Positions 62,395 to 64,000 of a DNA stretch of 64,000 nt are shown here, piece by piece. The DNA is from Spirochaetes bacterium GWE1_32_154 (GTDB lineage: Bacteria > Spirochaetota > GWE2-31-10). Position numbers and translations under genes: made by a program. The notes below the pieces were generated by a model. It did not search any database and was not told the DNA's origin. It saw nothing but the letters and a program-made list of their open reading frames with translations. The number at the start of each line of letters is the position of its first letter. The stretch's first letter is position 1. Location of the stretch: positions 34,033 through 98,032 of the forward strand of contig MIAY01000012.1 in assembly GCA_001829315.1 (NCBI GenBank), read 5' to 3'.

Positions 62395-62868
62395 TTATAA
62401 ATCTTCCAGGATAATATTCTTAATATATTTATATGTACCAACATTAAAATCCACTTTATCTTCAGATTTCTGATATGAAACATTTAATCCTTCATCGATA
62501 TCAACAATTTTAATATACATATTGTCTGAAGAAAAAGGTATATAAACATAATTATCTGAAGAAGCATCATATTTATATTGTGCGTAATTATCAATATCAA
62601 AATAAAGATAAAAATGACCATTTTCCCTTGTATCAGAATAGTTTGTTATTAACATATCAGTAGTTTGATCCCCTCTAATTACTGCATAAACAAGAATATC
62701 TTTAACCGGTTGGTTTGCACTATTTGTAACCGTCCCGGAAATTTCATAACGACCATAATAAGGAACACTCTTATAACTCGAATTATACGAATTATAAGGC
62801 AATGATGGGCAACCTGTTATAAAAAAAAGCGTTATGATAACAAAAAAAAACAAACTTATATCTTTCAT
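62395..62868 (-). CDS. Small lipoprotein with carboxypeptidase-regulatory-like body (B)
   Basis: Start moved to ATG 62868 (GGAG 6 nt upstream). Lipobox FITGC. The mature part has YYGRYEISGTVTNSANQPVKDILVY, typical of carboxypeptidase-regulatory-like domains and of putative lipoproteins associated with radical SAM proteins, then IKIVDIDEG and VGTYKYIKNIILE. No radical SAM gene lies in view. It is followed after 14 nt by lipoprotein A. Confidence 0.75.
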   Translation of the reverse strand: MKDISLFFFVIITLFFITGCPSLPYNSYNSSYKSVPYYGRYEISGTVTNSANQPVKDILVYAVIRGDQTTDMLITNYSDTRENGHFYLYFDIDNYAQYKYDASSDNYVYIPFSSDNMYIKIVDIDEGLNVSYQKSEDKVDFNVGTYKYIKNIILEDL

Positions 62869-62884
62869 ACAGTACTCCACTTAT

Positions 62885-63532
62885 TTATAAAGATAATTTT
62901 AACCCCAATGACATTCTATCTCCGGAAAATCCGGTAATCATTGATAAATCAGTCCTTTTTTTGAAATTCTTACTATAATTATTTGATTGAACAAAAAACG
63001 GAATCGATATAACGGTTACAAGTAAACCAGTAACCATAAGAGATGCATAAAATGCACCACCAAGAGGATTATGGGGTATTAAAACTTGTTTTGATGTAGA
63101 TGTATACGTAGAATCATCATATATATACTCAGTAGTATATTGAGGTACACCATAATAGTTAAGAACAAATGCGGTTCCAATAGCGACTGTACCAAAAAAT
63201 AAAATATTACCCGGTATAAAAAAAGCTAAAGCAAGGCCAAAAGTTTTTCGTGACATTTGATAATCCGGATCATATTTATACACATCTTTTGTGACAAGGT
63301 TTATATTTGAAGTTGTTATAACCTGATTATTCTTTTGAACATCTGTTACAACCCGATCAATATTTTGTTTTGAAATAGTCATTGTGCCTAGCGGGGACAA
63401 AATAATGACATCAGTATCAGTTGTTTTTAAAACCTCACCGGTCATAGTATTACCATCTTTAAAATAAATCGTATCAGCAAATATTACTGAAACAGCAAAA
63501 ACAAACAATACAATTGAAATAATTTTTTTCAT
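62885..63532 (-). CDS. KDGNT-type envelope protein (copy B)
   Basis: 215 residues, similar along the whole length to copy A: signal IVLFVFAVSVIFAD, DTIYFKDGNTMTGEVLKTTD, LGTMTISKQNIDRVV, VTKDVYKYDPDYQMSRKTFG, FFIPGNILFFGTVAIGTAFV and a C-terminus MSLGLKLSL. AAGGAG precedes the ATG. It heads the run of four minus-strand genes 63532-61334. Function unknown. Confidence 0.8.
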   Translation of the reverse strand: MKKIISIVLFVFAVSVIFADTIYFKDGNTMTGEVLKTTDTDVIILSPLGTMTISKQNIDRVVTDVQKNNQVITTSNINLVTKDVYKYDPDYQMSRKTFGLALAFFIPGNILFFGTVAIGTAFVLNYYGVPQYTTEYIYDDSTYTSTSKQVLIPHNPLGGAFYASLMVTGLLVTVISIPFFVQSNNYSKNFKKRTDLSMITGFSGDRMSLGLKLSL

Positions 63533-63626
63533 CTTATTCTCCTTACTTATTTAGATACATTATTTTCTTAAAAGGTTTAAAATATATGTATAAGATAACC
63601 CTTTTTTTAAAATAAACAATATAAAA

Positions 63627-63914
63627 TTAAAAATTCCAGCCAAAAACAAAAGCTATTTTTTTATAATAAACATACCAGTCTTCATATTCTCTTTTTGTAA
63701 AATCAGCATTACCAACAGTTTCATTTGAATACACTCTACCATTTTGCCAATTAAAAACTAAAATAGCATACAGATTGTTAGGAAGTTCAAAAAAAGCCAT
63801 CGGACCGAAAAGAACTGTCATAAAATCACTTCCCCACCCTTTTGAAGCCATTGGTGAATATTGGTTTCTTGTTATATTATATTCATCAATATTAGCCATG
63901 CAACCTAGTGTCAT
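63627..63914 (-). pseudogene. C-terminal fragment of an envelope beta-barrel-like protein
   Basis: The frame gives 95 residues ending YYKKIAFVFGWNF, an aromatic C-terminus typical of barrel proteins, with strand-like segments (YAILVFNWQNGRVYSNE). There is no signal peptide and no ribosome site, and an in-frame TAA lies 18 nt before the first ATG (63933-63935). It looks like the 3' remnant of a longer gene cut near 63915-63935, possibly by whatever enters from the right edge. Confidence 0.55.
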
Positions 63915-63919
63915 GAATT

Positions 63920-64000
63920 CTAAATGGGTACATTATACTCGTCCCAGCCAAGCATTTTTCTCGCCTTGTTTATTTTCCTGAGAATGTCTTCTCCCTTCTT
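63920..64000 (-). CDS. C-terminal end of an unidentified gene running off the right edge
   Basis: The minus strand from the edge reads KKGEDILRKINKARKMLGWD followed by EYNVPI and a TAG at 63920-63922. It is open beyond the window. A basic helical tail of this kind could belong to a transposase, but 26 residues are not enough to say. Confidence 0.45.
   Translation of the reverse strand, partial: KKGEDILRKINKARKMLGWDEYNVPI

Noticed and set aside
1-64000. tRNA, rRNA and riboswitch genes
   Set aside because: I found no cloverleaf with CCA-side and T-loop motifs, no rRNA sequence and no convincing riboswitch consensus. A short tRNA could still be missed by eye; tRNAscan-SE and Infernal would settle it.

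Overview
The window looks like a low-GC (AT-rich) diderm bacterium, most probably a spirochaete. The support is the many short lipoprotein signal sequences with relaxed lipoboxes, the KDGNT-type envelope proteins, beta-barrel-like proteins ending in aromatic residues, and a chromosomal housekeeping set (ppdK, prfB, serA, hisS, mnmA). The phylum call is inference; no rRNA or tRNA gene was seen.

Layout. 1-6970: a tandem-flavodoxin oxidoreductase running off the left edge, a hybrid sensor kinase, pyruvate phosphate dikinase and a STAS protein with a zinc ribbon. 6904-20700: envelope proteins, a CheY-like protein, prfB, serA, a dihydrouridine synthase, an unusual FHA-TM-lytic transglycosylase fusion, hisS, mnmA and a cysE gene broken by a small transposable element. 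20800-28650: a very AT-rich block of exported proteins (CapA-like, AMMECR1-like lipoprotein, MEMO-like lipoprotein, DUF3160-like lipoprotein, transglutaminase-like lipoprotein, C39-like peptidase). 28700-37300: an accessory region with a LamG plus chagasin-like lipoprotein divergent from a Crp-family regulator across a perfect TGTGA-N6-TCACA palindrome, two Rpn-type nuclease genes, a 12-repeat NHL lipoprotein, an IS91-like transposase remnant and a duplicated crp 3' end. 37300-46020: an arsenic resistance island with two ArsR-led operons. 46100-55700: a ferritin-like protein, a diguanylate cyclase, a beta-helix lipoprotein interrupted by an in-frame TAG, and a 1.5-kaa alpha-amylase lipoprotein. 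56000-61330: a TRIC channel, a rhodanese and an Fe-S assembly operon (nifU-nifS-nadA-rrf2). 61330-64000: tandem envelope genes and a truncated beta-barrel fragment at the right edge.

The most solid new observation is a family of 118-bp MITE-like elements: four full copies, each with a 4-bp target duplication. One disrupts cysE, and removing it restores the frame exactly. One sits in the 5' end of acr3 and supplies a new Shine-Dalgarno and start codon. One sits in the arsR stop codon, which the target duplication rebuilds. One is intergenic. The best candidate for an undescribed system is the exported AMMECR1/MEMO pair with its CapA, DUF3160, transglutaminase and C39 neighbours.
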